A DNA stretch of 64,000 nucleotides from Marinilabiliaceae bacterium UBA5488. Lineage in GTDB: Bacteria; Bacteroidota; Bacteroidia; Bacteroidales; Marinilabiliaceae. The number at the start of each line of letters is the position of its first letter. The first letter of the stretch is position 1. Below are positions 25,593 through 33,529 of this stretch, one piece after another. The stretch is from positions 1 through 64,000 of the forward strand of contig DIPM01000029.1 of the NCBI GenBank assembly GCA_002427105.1, read 5' to 3'. A model generated the notes under the pieces. The model made no database searches. It was not told the DNA's origin and worked only from the letters and a program-made list of their open reading frames with translations. The translations under genes and the position numbers were made by a program.

Positions 25593-26330
25593 CTAAAGCT
25601 GTCCCAATTCCCTTTTAATAGCAATTTCACATTCCCTTACCAGGTCCTCAGCAGGACGTCCTGTCGGGTCAATGGCATCAAGAGCCTTGTAGCTAAGCTT
25701 CACGCCAAATTGCAAGGGATACATACCCCATTTTATCAAATCAGAGTGTCCTTTTATTACAAAGGGAACAATAAGCGAAGAAGGAGCAGCCTTTAGCAGA
25801 GACTTAATGCCGGCAGACTGAAAAGTCTTTACAATACCGTCGCTGCTGCGTGTTCCTTCGGGGTAAATGCACACCGCGTAGTTGTTAGCTTCAATATATC
25901 TACCCAACCTTATAATTTCCCTAATTGCCTGTCCTCCGTTGCTCCTGTCAATAAGAGCCGAGCCACTATGGCGCAAATTGTATGAGATACTCGGTATCCC
26001 TTTACCGAGCTCAATTTTAGAGACAAATTTGGGATGCCAGAAGGCAAATGCATCCACGAAAGCAGGAATATCCAAAAAACTTTGATGGTTACTGGCAACA
26101 ATTAGAGGACGGTCGCGAGGGAGTTTTTCCATCCCTTCAAATGATATTCTTGCACCAATAATATAGAGGCTTCTGATCAAAAGATAATTCAAGGTGCATA
26201 CACTTTTTTTGTGCAATTCGTAACCACCAATACGTCGTGCTATAACTTGCACAGGATGAAACACTCCAAGTAAGAGTCCGAAAACAATGTAATAAATAGG
26301 TGTAAAAATCAGGCCGACGAAAAAACGCAT
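25593..26330 (-). CDS. plsC: 1-acyl-sn-glycerol-3-phosphate acyltransferase
   Basis: This 245-residue protein acylates lysophosphatidic acid to phosphatidic acid in phospholipid synthesis. It has an N-terminal hydrophobic anchor (about 3-25) and the acyltransferase blocks: NHQSFLDIPAF (HxxxxD, about 80-90), FVSKIELGKGIP, VCIYPEGTRSSDG (about 152-164) and LIVPFVIKG. The length and the motif order are normal. It is transcribed leftward toward icd, and its start is divergent from the PLP lyase gene, with 260 nt between them. Some PlsC-like proteins act on other substrates, so the exact acyl acceptor is inferred. Confidence 0.88.
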   Translation of the reverse strand: MRFFVGLIFTPIYYIVFGLLLGVFHPVQVIARRIGGYELHKKSVCTLNYLLIRSLYIIGARISFEGMEKLPRDRPLIVASNHQSFLDIPAFVDAFAFWHPKFVSKIELGKGIPSISYNLRHSGSALIDRSNGGQAIREIIRLGRYIEANNYAVCIYPEGTRSSDGIVKTFQSAGIKSLLKAAPSSLIVPFVIKGHSDLIKWGMYPLQFGVKLSYKALDAIDPTGRPAEDLVRECEIAIKRELGQL

Positions 26331-26590
26331 AAAGCAATAGGATTAAAATATTATTCAAAGATCTTAAGAGAAAAAACCGGGATAAAGATAGCAAGAATAG
26401 CCAAGGCTAAAGCTCTCATATAATAAACAATCAAGGAAAATTCATCATATTTTAAATAAAAAACACAGTTCTGCTTAAAATCAATACAAAAATTCTCATT
26501 TCTAACGATACTTTTAACTAATTTCGGGCGCTGATAAACCAAACAGCTTCATTTTTAACCATTAAAGTTTTTAAATAGGAGAAACTCATC

Positions 26591-28054
26591 ATGAATCAGA
26601 GCACAAAGAGCAAGATTAAATTTTTCAGCGGAGAGGAAATTCCCGTGGAATTGCACAAAGTAAGAATTGTTCAAAAACTGCATTTAAAACCAATTGATCA
26701 AAGGCTTGAAGCTATTAAAAAAGGCGGATATAACACCTTTTTACTTAGCACCAAGGATGTATTCCTTGATATGCTAACCGACAGTGGTACAAATGCCATG
26801 AGTGATAATCAACTGGCATCAATGCACCAGGCTGATGACGCGTACGCAGGCTCCCAGAGTTTCTACCGTATGGAAGCAGCAGTAAATGAAGTGTTTGGAA
26901 AAGAATTGGTTTTGCCTGTTCACCAAGGGCGAGCTGCTGAAAACGTAATAGCCAGAAGCTTTATAAAGCCGGGAGATATAATCCCGATGAACTATCACTT
27001 CACAACCACCAAGGCTCATTTTGATATGAACGGTGGCACAATATTCGAGATATTTACCGATGAAGCTCTAGTGGTTAGGAGCAACAAGCCTTTTAAAGGT
27101 AATTTGGATATACAAAAACTCAAGGATCTGATAGCAAAGTATGGCAAAGAACGTATCCCTTTTATCCGCCTTGAGGCTTCTACAAACTTAATAGGAGGAC
27201 AACCCTTTTCAATTGAAAACATGCGCCAGGTGCGCAAGGTGGCCGATGAGCATGGCTTAATGATTGTGCTGGATGCCAGTCTGATAGGTGAAAACGCCTG
27301 GTTTGTAAAACAACGCGAGGCCGAATTTGCCAATTGCAGCATTCAGGAAATCCTCCTGACCATGTGCGGACTCTGTGATATTGTTTATTTCTCCAGTCGC
27401 AAAGTGAGCTCATCACGCGGGGGTGGGATATGCACAAATAATCAGGATTTATTTCTTAAGATGCGTGAGTTCATACCTCTGTTCGAGGGCTTCCTGACTT
27501 ATGGCGGCATGTCGGTAAGAGAAATTGAAGCCATGGCAGTGGGTTTGAGGGAAACCACCGACGAAACAGTGATTTGTCAATCTCCCGGTTTTATTGATTA
27601 TACCGTAAAGCAACTTGACAAGCTGGGCATTCCGGTTATAATGCCGGGTGGTGCATTAGGCGCTCACATTGACGCTATGCAGTTTTTGCCACATATACCG
27701 CAGAAGGAATATCCGGCAGGAGCACTGGCCGCCGCTCTCTATATCGTATCGGGCTGCCGCGGGATGGAGCGTGGCACCATCTCGAGCGTTCGTGACGAGA
27801 ATGGAGATGATATACTTTCGGATATGGAATTGCTTCGATTAGCTTTTCCCAGAAGAGTATTCACACTATCTCAAACAAAGTTTGTAATTGACCGTCTTCA
27901 CTGGCTGTACAAGAACCGCGACTTGGTAGGCGGGCTTAAATTTGTGGAAGAACCTAAGGTGCTTAGGTTCTTCATGGGCAAACTGGATGCGGTATCTGAT
28001 TGGCCCGAAAAGCTTGTTGCCAAATACAAAGCTGATTTTGGAGATAGTTTGTAA
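26591..28054 (+). CDS. PLP-dependent beta-eliminating lyase, tyrosine phenol-lyase-like
   Basis: This 487-residue fold-type I PLP enzyme belongs to the tryptophanase/tyrosine phenol-lyase family: HQGRAAEN (111-118), TNLIGGQP (198-205), Asp228 as the pyridine partner and Lys271 in SSRKVSSSRGGG as the probable Schiff-base lysine. Specificity positions favour phenol-lyase. MERG (392-395) supplies the arginine equivalent to Arg381 of Citrobacter freundii TPL, which tryptophanase lacks. RFF (459-461) matches TPL Phe448-Phe449, where tryptophanase has histidine. The lysine region differs from both (usually KKD), and a DATR arginine is replaced by Leu231. It probably degrades an aromatic amino acid to pyruvate, ammonia and an aromatic product; the substrate is unproven. 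Confidence 0.8.
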   Translation: MNQSTKSKIKFFSGEEIPVELHKVRIVQKLHLKPIDQRLEAIKKGGYNTFLLSTKDVFLDMLTDSGTNAMSDNQLASMHQADDAYAGSQSFYRMEAAVNEVFGKELVLPVHQGRAAENVIARSFIKPGDIIPMNYHFTTTKAHFDMNGGTIFEIFTDEALVVRSNKPFKGNLDIQKLKDLIAKYGKERIPFIRLEASTNLIGGQPFSIENMRQVRKVADEHGLMIVLDASLIGENAWFVKQREAEFANCSIQEILLTMCGLCDIVYFSSRKVSSSRGGGICTNNQDLFLKMREFIPLFEGFLTYGGMSVREIEAMAVGLRETTDETVICQSPGFIDYTVKQLDKLGIPVIMPGGALGAHIDAMQFLPHIPQKEYPAGALAAALYIVSGCRGMERGTISSVRDENGDDILSDMELLRLAFPRRVFTLSQTKFVIDRLHWLYKNRDLVGGLKFVEEPKVLRFFMGKLDAVSDWPEKLVAKYKADFGDSL

Positions 28055-28082
28055 GAATCATAAGACTAAGGCAAGTAATGAT

Positions 28083-28122
28083 AGTGCGGCTCAAGAAATT
28101 GAAGCCGCACTTCTTTTTTTTT
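28083..28122 (+). terminator. Intrinsic terminator after the PLP lyase gene
   Basis: AGTGCGGCT (28083-28091) and AGCCGCACT (28103-28111) pair perfectly over 9 bp with an 11-nt loop. They are followed by TC and a run of nine T bases. Confidence 0.9.
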
Positions 28123-28253
28123 ACAAACTTATTAAAGAAAAGGGCGAATTTTCACCAGACCAAAAACAAAATTGAAACATGGCTGTTAATAGGATACAAA
28201 AGCTTTCGGGTCTTTTAAATTAATAAAAATCAATACGAACAAAACAAATTAAT

Positions 28254-29570
28254 ATGTCAACATTTGATATCCTTATGCCCAAAATGGGTGAAAGCGTTGA
28301 AGAAGCCACCATTACCAAATGGTTTGTTAAAGCCGGCGAAAGAGTGGAAGAAGACCAACTATTGTTAGAAATAGCAACCGATAAGGTAGATTCGGAAATT
28401 CCATCACCCGTTTCGGGGCTTATCAAGGAAATTAAATATGAAACCGGGGCTTTAGTTCCCGTGGGAGAAATCGTTGCCGTTATCGACCTTGCAGAGAGCG
28501 GAGCGGCGGCCGAAGAGCCCCTCAAGGCAGAGCCGGTAAAAGAAGCCCCTGCAAAAGAAGAAAAGACTTCTGAAAAACTTGAATCAGCTCCGGCTTCAGT
28601 ATCTGATAAGGACAGCGACCGCTTCTATTCACCATTAATCAAGAGCATAGCGAAGGAAGAAAATATTCCCTACAGCGAATTGGACAAGATTAAGGGTAGC
28701 GGTAAGGATGGTCGGCTGACAAAGGACGATTTATTGTCCTATTTAAAAACCCGCTCTTCAAGTAGTGCTGTTGCAGCACCCTCGCCAGGCGCGGCTCCGG
28801 CAAGCGTGGCACCGGCAGCCTCTCGTCCCGCCATTAAGGTTCCTGAGGTTAAGGTCGGCGAAGGCGACGAGATAGTTGAGATGGATCGTTTGCGCAAGCT
28901 AATTGCCGAGAATATGGTAATGTCAAAACAGGTTTCACCTCACGTTACCTCGATTGTAGAGGCAGATGTTACCAATTTGGCATTATGGCGCAATAAGGCA
29001 AAAACAGAGTTTGAGAAAAAATATGGCGAGAAATTGACATTTATGCCAATGTTCACCTGGGCTGTAGCCAAAGCATTGCGCGATTATCCCGGGATAAATG
29101 CTTCAGTAAGCAGCACAAATATAATAATGCGTAAAAATGTAAATATAGGAATCGCCGTATCACTTCCGTCGGGCAACCTAATAGTACCGGTTATTAAGCA
29201 AGCCGACCAGAAGAATCTTGTAGGTCTGGCGAGCGATATTAATCGTTTGGCGGTTCAGGCAAGAAATAACAAATTGTCGCCTGATGATATTCAGGGAGGG
29301 ACGTTTACAATTACAAATTTCGGCTCATTTAAGAATGCCATAGGCACTCCGATAATCAATCAACCACAAGTTGCTATTCTGGCTACCGGAACAATCGAAA
29401 AGAAACCTGCCGTGCTGGAAACGCCAACGGGTGATGTGATTGCCATACGCCAAAAAATGTTCCTGTCTCTGTCGTACGACCACCGCGTTGTTGATGGTGC
29501 TCTTGGGGGCTTCTTCCTTCGCAGAGTGGCCGACTATCTGGAGAACTGGGACATAAACAGTGAGGTTTAA
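28254..29570 (+). CDS. Dihydrolipoamide acyltransferase (E2) of a 2-oxo acid dehydrogenase
   Basis: This 438-residue E2 has one N-terminal lipoyl domain (about 1-78) with the lipoylated Lys44 in EIATDKVDSEIP, an alanine/proline-rich linker, a peripheral subunit-binding domain (about 125-165, YSPLIKSIAKEENIP ... GSGKDGRLTKDDLLSYL), a second linker, and the catalytic domain (about 205-438) with the active-site SYDHRVVDGALGGFF near the end. It transfers an acyl group to CoA. It is followed by the fused E1 gene, so the two form one complex. Whether the substrate is pyruvate, acetoin or branched-chain oxo acids cannot be decided from sequence alone. Confidence 0.92.
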   Translation: MSTFDILMPKMGESVEEATITKWFVKAGERVEEDQLLLEIATDKVDSEIPSPVSGLIKEIKYETGALVPVGEIVAVIDLAESGAAAEEPLKAEPVKEAPAKEEKTSEKLESAPASVSDKDSDRFYSPLIKSIAKEENIPYSELDKIKGSGKDGRLTKDDLLSYLKTRSSSSAVAAPSPGAAPASVAPAASRPAIKVPEVKVGEGDEIVEMDRLRKLIAENMVMSKQVSPHVTSIVEADVTNLALWRNKAKTEFEKKYGEKLTFMPMFTWAVAKALRDYPGINASVSSTNIIMRKNVNIGIAVSLPSGNLIVPVIKQADQKNLVGLASDINRLAVQARNNKLSPDDIQGGTFTITNFGSFKNAIGTPIINQPQVAILATGTIEKKPAVLETPTGDVIAIRQKMFLSLSYDHRVVDGALGGFFLRRVADYLENWDINSEV

Positions 29571-29585
29571 AGATTATAATAGAAT

Positions 29586-29618
29586 AATTCAGATGCATTA
29601 GTATCTGAATTTATTTTT
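29586..29618 (+). terminator. Hairpin between the E2 and E1 genes
   Basis: AATTCAGAT (29586-29594) and ATCTGAATT (29603-29611) form a perfect 9-bp stem with an 8-nt loop, followed by TATTTTTAA. It lies between two genes of one probable operon, so it may reduce read-through or set transcript stability rather than fully terminate. Confidence 0.45.
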
Positions 29619-29636
29619 AAAAAAAATTATAGAAAT

Positions 29637-31688
29637 ATGAAAAGTAACGTTCCTGTAAAATATTCGATCAAAAAGAGCGACAAAGAGACGCTTTTAAAAT
29701 GGTATTATCTCTTGTTTTTAGGGCGAACGCTTGACGAACGCGCACCCAACTATTTGAAGCAAGCCATAGGGTGGTCATATCACGCACCTGCAGCAGGGCA
29801 TGATGGCATTCAGCTTGCTATCGGGCAGGTATTCAGGAAAAATAAAGATCATTTATTTCCCTATTACAGGGATCTCCAGACTGTTGTATCGGCTGGTTTA
29901 ACTGCTGAAGAGATTATCCTTAACGGTATTTCAAAAGATGCTGATGTAGCAGGAGGCGGGCGTCATATGTCGAATCACTTCGCGAAGCCTTCATGGAATA
30001 TTCATAATGTGAGCAGTAGCACGGGCAATCATACCTTGCATGCCAGTGGCCTGGGTCGTGCCTTAAAGACTTATGGAGAGACAGATGCAGTTGTAATAAG
30101 CAGTCAGGGAGAAAGTTCAGTCTCTGAGGGCTATGTTTATGAAGCCATCAACGGAGCTTCTAATGAGCAGTTGCCTGTAGTATTTGTTTTTCAGGACAAT
30201 GGCTATGGTATTTCAGTCCCAAAGGAAGACCAGACAGCCAACCGTAAGGTGGCCAAAAACTTCGAAGGATTTAAGAATCTTCGAATAATCTACTGTAACG
30301 GCAAGGATGTTTTTGACTCAATGAATGCTATGGAAGAGGCAGTAGCCTGGGCAATGAAAGAGCAAAAGCCGGTGCTTGTTCAAGCCAATTGCGTCCGTAT
30401 CGGCTCCCATAGCAATAGTGACCGCCATGAGCTGTATCGTGACGAGAACGAGCTGAATTACGTAAAAGAGTATGATCCTCTGGCAAAGTATCGCCGCATG
30501 TTGTTGCGTTACAACAGGGCGAGCGAGGAAGAATTGAAAGAAATAGAAGATAAAGTGAGTGCTGAGGTAAGAGCAGCCCATAAGTCGGCCCTGGCCTCTC
30601 CTCATCCCACTCCCGAATCCATTCATGATTTTGTAATTCCTGAGCCTTACCCGGCCTCTCAATACCCGGAAGGAGTTCATAATCTCGAGGGTGAAAAAAA
30701 GAAGTTTATTGAGGCACTCAATGAGACCTTAAAAGCAGAATTCCGCCATAATCCGGACACTTACTTATGGGGACAGGATATAGCCAACAAGGACAAGGGA
30801 GGAATATTTAATGTCTCCAAGGGCATGCAGCAGGAGTTTGGTAAGCTTAGGGTATTCAACGCTCCCATTGCCGAGGACTATATTATGGGTACAGCCAACG
30901 GAATGTCTCGCTATAATAAGAACATCCGGATAGTAGTAGAAGGAGCTGAGTTTGCCGACTATTTTTGGCCTGCGATGGAGCAATATGTAGAGACAAGTCA
31001 CGAATATTGGAGGACAAAGGGTCAATTTTCACCCAATATCACAGTGCGCTTGGCATCAGGCGGCTATATAGGCGGCGGACTATATCATTCACAAACAACA
31101 GAGGGCGCCTTAAGCACCTTCCCGGGAGTTAGGGTAGTTTATCCTTCCTTTGCTGATGATGCGGCAGGATTACTGCGCACAGCCATGCGTTCGGAAGGCA
31201 TGACACTATTCTTAGAGCCAAAGGCCTTATATAACGCCCCAAAAGCCGCGACATCAATACCTGATGATTTCGAAGTTCCATTTGGAAAGGCACGAATTCG
31301 TCGGGAAGGAACAGATCTGACAATGATAACATATGGAAACACCACTCATTTCTGTCTGGAAGCGGCTGAGAAGTTGGCAAAGGACGGGATAGGCAATGTA
31401 GAAGTTCTTGACCTTCGTTCACTTTCGCCTTTGGATACTGAATCGATACTTGCTTCAATTAAGAAGACATCCAGGGCAATGATAGTGCATGAGGACAAAG
31501 TTTTTGCAGGCTTCGGAGGAGAAGTAGCTGCCCAGATATCAGATTTAGCATTTGAATATTTAGATGCACCCATCAAGCGTGTAGGCTCAACCTTTACCCC
31601 GGTTGGTTTTAATCGCATTCTTGAAGCAGCTGTTTTGCCAAATACTGAGAAAGTACTGAAGGCAGCAAAAGAGCTTTTACAATATTAA
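29637..31688 (+). CDS. 2-oxo acid dehydrogenase E1, alpha and beta fused
   Basis: This 683-residue protein carries both halves of thiamine-diphosphate-dependent E1. The alpha half (about 1-320) contains the cofactor motif SQGESSVSEGYVYEAINGAS followed by VVFVFQDNGYGIS, and HMSNHFAKP. The beta half (about 345-683) contains the APIAEDYIMGTANGMS stretch, EQYVETSH and the C-terminal transketolase-type VEVLDLRSLSPLDTESI. E1 decarboxylates a 2-oxo acid and passes the acyl group to E2-bound lipoate. It sits directly after E2 with a hairpin in between. Fused E1 chains are frequent in Bacteroidota. No E3 (lipoamide dehydrogenase) is in the window. Confidence 0.93.
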   Translation: MKSNVPVKYSIKKSDKETLLKWYYLLFLGRTLDERAPNYLKQAIGWSYHAPAAGHDGIQLAIGQVFRKNKDHLFPYYRDLQTVVSAGLTAEEIILNGISKDADVAGGGRHMSNHFAKPSWNIHNVSSSTGNHTLHASGLGRALKTYGETDAVVISSQGESSVSEGYVYEAINGASNEQLPVVFVFQDNGYGISVPKEDQTANRKVAKNFEGFKNLRIIYCNGKDVFDSMNAMEEAVAWAMKEQKPVLVQANCVRIGSHSNSDRHELYRDENELNYVKEYDPLAKYRRMLLRYNRASEEELKEIEDKVSAEVRAAHKSALASPHPTPESIHDFVIPEPYPASQYPEGVHNLEGEKKKFIEALNETLKAEFRHNPDTYLWGQDIANKDKGGIFNVSKGMQQEFGKLRVFNAPIAEDYIMGTANGMSRYNKNIRIVVEGAEFADYFWPAMEQYVETSHEYWRTKGQFSPNITVRLASGGYIGGGLYHSQTTEGALSTFPGVRVVYPSFADDAAGLLRTAMRSEGMTLFLEPKALYNAPKAATSIPDDFEVPFGKARIRREGTDLTMITYGNTTHFCLEAAEKLAKDGIGNVEVLDLRSLSPLDTESILASIKKTSRAMIVHEDKVFAGFGGEVAAQISDLAFEYLDAPIKRVGSTFTPVGFNRILEAAVLPNTEKVLKAAKELLQY

Positions 31689-31723
31689 CCTAGGTTTAAC
31701 AAGTTACAAAATCACTCTGTTAT

Positions 31724-32233
31724 ATGAAGAAAGTAGGAATATTTTATAGTTTTCGTTCGGTAAAAACTCATCAGCAAATAAAGAAGATGATAAAGAAGCT
31801 TGGGGAGGAGAATTGCGAGGAAGTCGATGTTAATATCGCCACCTTGGACGATTTCAAAAAGTTTCAAAACTTTATTTTTGCCGTACCTACCTGGTTTGAT
31901 GGGGAGTTACCAAACTATTGGGATGAATACCTGCCAAGCATAGAAGACGAGTCGTTTAAAGGCAAGCGTTTTGCTATTTTTGGAGGAGGCGATCAAAAGC
32001 ATTACCCTGAAAATTTCGTAGATGGAATAGGGCTAATGGCTGAGTTTGTAGGGCAACGTGGAGGCAAGGTAGTTGGTTTTACCTCAAGAGAGGGCTATAC
32101 TTATGAGAGTTCAAAGGCTGAGCGTGGCGATAAGTTTTGTGGTCTAGCACTAGACATTGAGAATCAATCAGCCTTAACGGCCGAACGGATTGACAATTGG
32201 ATAGAGAGCTTAAAAAAAGAATTCGTGGCCTAG
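31724..32233 (+). CDS. Flavodoxin-like protein with atypical phosphate loop
   Basis: This 169-residue protein has a flavodoxin fold: KKVGIFYSFRSVKTHQQI at the N-terminus, VPTWFDGELPNYWDEYLPSI (about 57-76), FAIFGGGDQKHYPENFVDG and a C-terminal ESLKKEF helix. The usual FMN phosphate loop (S/T-x-T-G-x-T) is replaced by SFRSVKT, so FMN binding may differ. Long-chain flavodoxins carry electrons at low potential. It lies 36 nt after the E1 gene and before the terminator at 32278, so it is likely the last gene of the E2-E1 operon, which could make it an electron carrier tied to oxo-acid metabolism. That link is inference. Confidence 0.8.
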   Translation: MKKVGIFYSFRSVKTHQQIKKMIKKLGEENCEEVDVNIATLDDFKKFQNFIFAVPTWFDGELPNYWDEYLPSIEDESFKGKRFAIFGGGDQKHYPENFVDGIGLMAEFVGQRGGKVVGFTSREGYTYESSKAERGDKFCGLALDIENQSALTAERIDNWIESLKKEFVA

Positions 32234-32277
32234 GCATGAACTAGGCGAAAGGCCTGGAAATATTTCCTTTGTTTTGG

Positions 32278-32312
32278 GGAGTAGTTACTAATGTAGCTAC
32301 TCCTTTTTTTTC
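32278..32312 (+). terminator. Intrinsic terminator of the E2-E1-flavodoxin operon
   Basis: GGAGTAGTTAC and GTAGCTACTCC form an 11-bp stem with one G-U pair and a TAAT loop, followed by eight T bases. It lies 44 nt after the flavodoxin stop. Confidence 0.9.
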
Positions 32313-32342
32313 ACTTTCAAATTAAATACAGCCTCATCTTCA

Positions 32343-32351
32343 TTTGTAAAC
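32343..32351 (+). promoter_or_regulatory. TTTGTAAAC site 1
   Basis: Exact copy of the 9-mer that recurs around the XRE regulator and pyrKD. It lies 570 nt upstream of the regulator, at the far end of the intergenic region. Confidence 0.4.
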
Positions 32352-32773
32352 ATGCAAGGCAGCAACAAAACAGGGTATGCAAAGTCAATAATTATGATTA
32401 TATAAATCAGGCAATCAATCATTTAACCTATTTATATAAAGCATTATTTCAAGAGATTACAAAAAGTAAAGGTATAATTATTCAAAAATCAGGTATTATC
32501 TCAAAAAACAAAGATTAAAGGCTTTAAAACCAATTATTTATAGAATGTAGCTAAAGTATCCGTTTACGCTTAGTTAAAGCCTTCAAATTAAGCTAAAACA
32601 GGCCGATTAAGATAGAATAAAGCCCTGTCCATAACCAAAGCAAGCCGAATTAAGCACTAGTTGAAGTTTAAAGGGGTACATAATATAGCTACTTGTAATA
32701 GAAGGATTTAAGGCAAATCACATAAACCAAAAGAATATTGTCCACAGATGTAACGGAAGCTGGGAATGCACTA

Positions 32774-32782
32774 GTTTACAAA
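32774..32782 (-). promoter_or_regulatory. TTTGTAAAC site 2 (inverted)
   Basis: GTTTACAAA on the plus strand, an exact inverted copy. It lies 27 nt upstream of the -33 of the XRE gene promoter and pairs with site 3 as an inverted repeat with a 33-nt spacer. Confidence 0.5.
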
Positions 32783-32808
32783 AGCATCACAAAGCATTGT
32801 AAATCTTC

Positions 32809-32840
32809 TTTGCTGTTTGTAAACTTTTAGTTTATATTTG
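32809..32840 (+). promoter_or_regulatory. Promoter of the XRE regulator gene
   Basis: TTTG (32809-32812) and TATATTTG (32833-32840) are separated by 20 nt, an exact consensus match. A TTTGTAAAC copy (32816-32824) lies between the two boxes, where a bound repressor would block RNA polymerase. Confidence 0.75.
32816..32824 (+). promoter_or_regulatory. TTTGTAAAC site 3, within the XRE promoter spacer
   Basis: Exact 9-mer between the -33 and -7 elements of the regulator's own promoter, a typical position for autorepression. Confidence 0.55.
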
Positions 32841-32913
32841 TAACGGATAACGGAAGTCTTAATAACAAAATAGGAGACAAGGTGAATTGTAACAACCCCC
32901 AAAAACCACAGAT

Positions 32914-33387
32914 ATGAAAGATCGTTTACAAAAACTTCTGGCAAAAGAGGATCTGACACCAGTACGCTTTTCCGAGCTAGTTGGCGTCCAGCGTTCCAGT
33001 GTTAGTCATATCCTTTCGGGTCGCAACAATCCAAGCCTGGATTTTATCCAAAAAATACTGGCCGGTTTTCCCCAGCTCAACAGCGATTGGCTTATTACAG
33101 GCCAGGGAGATATGTACAAAGCTAATATGACAAAAGACAACACCACGCCCAGGATGCAGACCGGAACCCTATTTAGCCAAGTAAAGGATGAAGATCCGGC
33201 CCCGTATTATAGCAAACGAAATATTGACTTATTAAAGTCAACAAAAGAAGCTGAAGGGGAGAAGCCAAGTAAGGAAATTCAGCACAGCACAAGTCAAATA
33301 AAGCAGGAGGACAATGAAGACGCCAGGATAGAAAGAATTGTAGTGTTTTATACCAATAAGAAATTCAGAGAATATCTACCCGAATAA
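32914..33387 (+). CDS. XRE/Cro-C1 type helix-turn-helix regulator
   Basis: This 157-residue protein has an N-terminal HTH_3 domain (about 1-66): the recognition helix region reads FSELVGVQRSSVSHILSGRNN, and it continues SLDFIQKILAGFPQLNSDWLITGQGDMY. The C-terminal part (about 70-157) is charged, with lysine/glutamate-rich, low-complexity sequence and a final IVVFYTNKKFREYLPE. This C-terminal pattern is common in small Bacteroidota XRE proteins. A TTTGTAAAC-type copy also lies inside codons 4-6. The next genes, pyrK and pyrD, start 142 nt later with another copy at their promoter, so the protein may regulate itself and pyrimidine synthesis. This is inference from site placement. Confidence 0.85.
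   Translation: MKDRLQKLLAKEDLTPVRFSELVGVQRSSVSHILSGRNNPSLDFIQKILAGFPQLNSDWLITGQGDMYKANMTKDNTTPRMQTGTLFSQVKDEDPAPYYSKRNIDLLKSTKEAEGEKPSKEIQHSTSQIKQEDNEDARIERIVVFYTNKKFREYLPE
32924..32932 (-). promoter_or_regulatory. TTTGTAAAC site 4 (inverted, inside the XRE coding start)
   Basis: GTTTACAAA on the plus strand spans codons 4-6 of the regulator. It could be an intragenic operator or chance coding sequence. Confidence 0.35.
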
Positions 33388-33442
33388 GCAGACAGGAAAC
33401 TAATCCCACTTATATAATAAAAAATGTCGAAAAAGACTTAAC

Positions 33443-33475
33443 TTTGCAGTGCAAGTCCGCCTTGCGCTACATTTG
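33443..33475 (+). promoter_or_regulatory. Promoter of pyrK-pyrD
   Basis: TTTG (33443-33446) and TACATTTG (33468-33475) are separated by 21 nt. The -7 element overlaps site 5 (TTTGTAAAC, 33472-33480). A small GC-rich stem (GTGCAAG with CTTGCGC) lies in the spacer. Confidence 0.7.
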
Positions 33476-33480
33476 TAAAC
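33472..33480 (+). promoter_or_regulatory. TTTGTAAAC site 5, overlapping the pyrKD -7 element
   Basis: Exact 9-mer starting inside the -7 element of the pyrK promoter. Binding here would block transcription of pyrK-pyrD. Confidence 0.5.
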
Positions 33481-33529
33481 AAAAAGCAATACGCAGAAAG
33501 ACAAATCACTGCTTAAAAACAGTCTCTCA

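Larger units (their letters stand above)
32313..32808. other. AT-rich intergenic region with no recognisable gene
   Basis: This is the largest gap in the window. I see no ORF or RNA gene in it. It contains a 10-bp inverted repeat (AAGGCTTTAA at 32518-32527 and TTAAAGCCTT at 32574-32583) and, toward the right, the operator-like TTTGTAAAC copies listed separately. A small RNA cannot be excluded. Confidence 0.6.
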
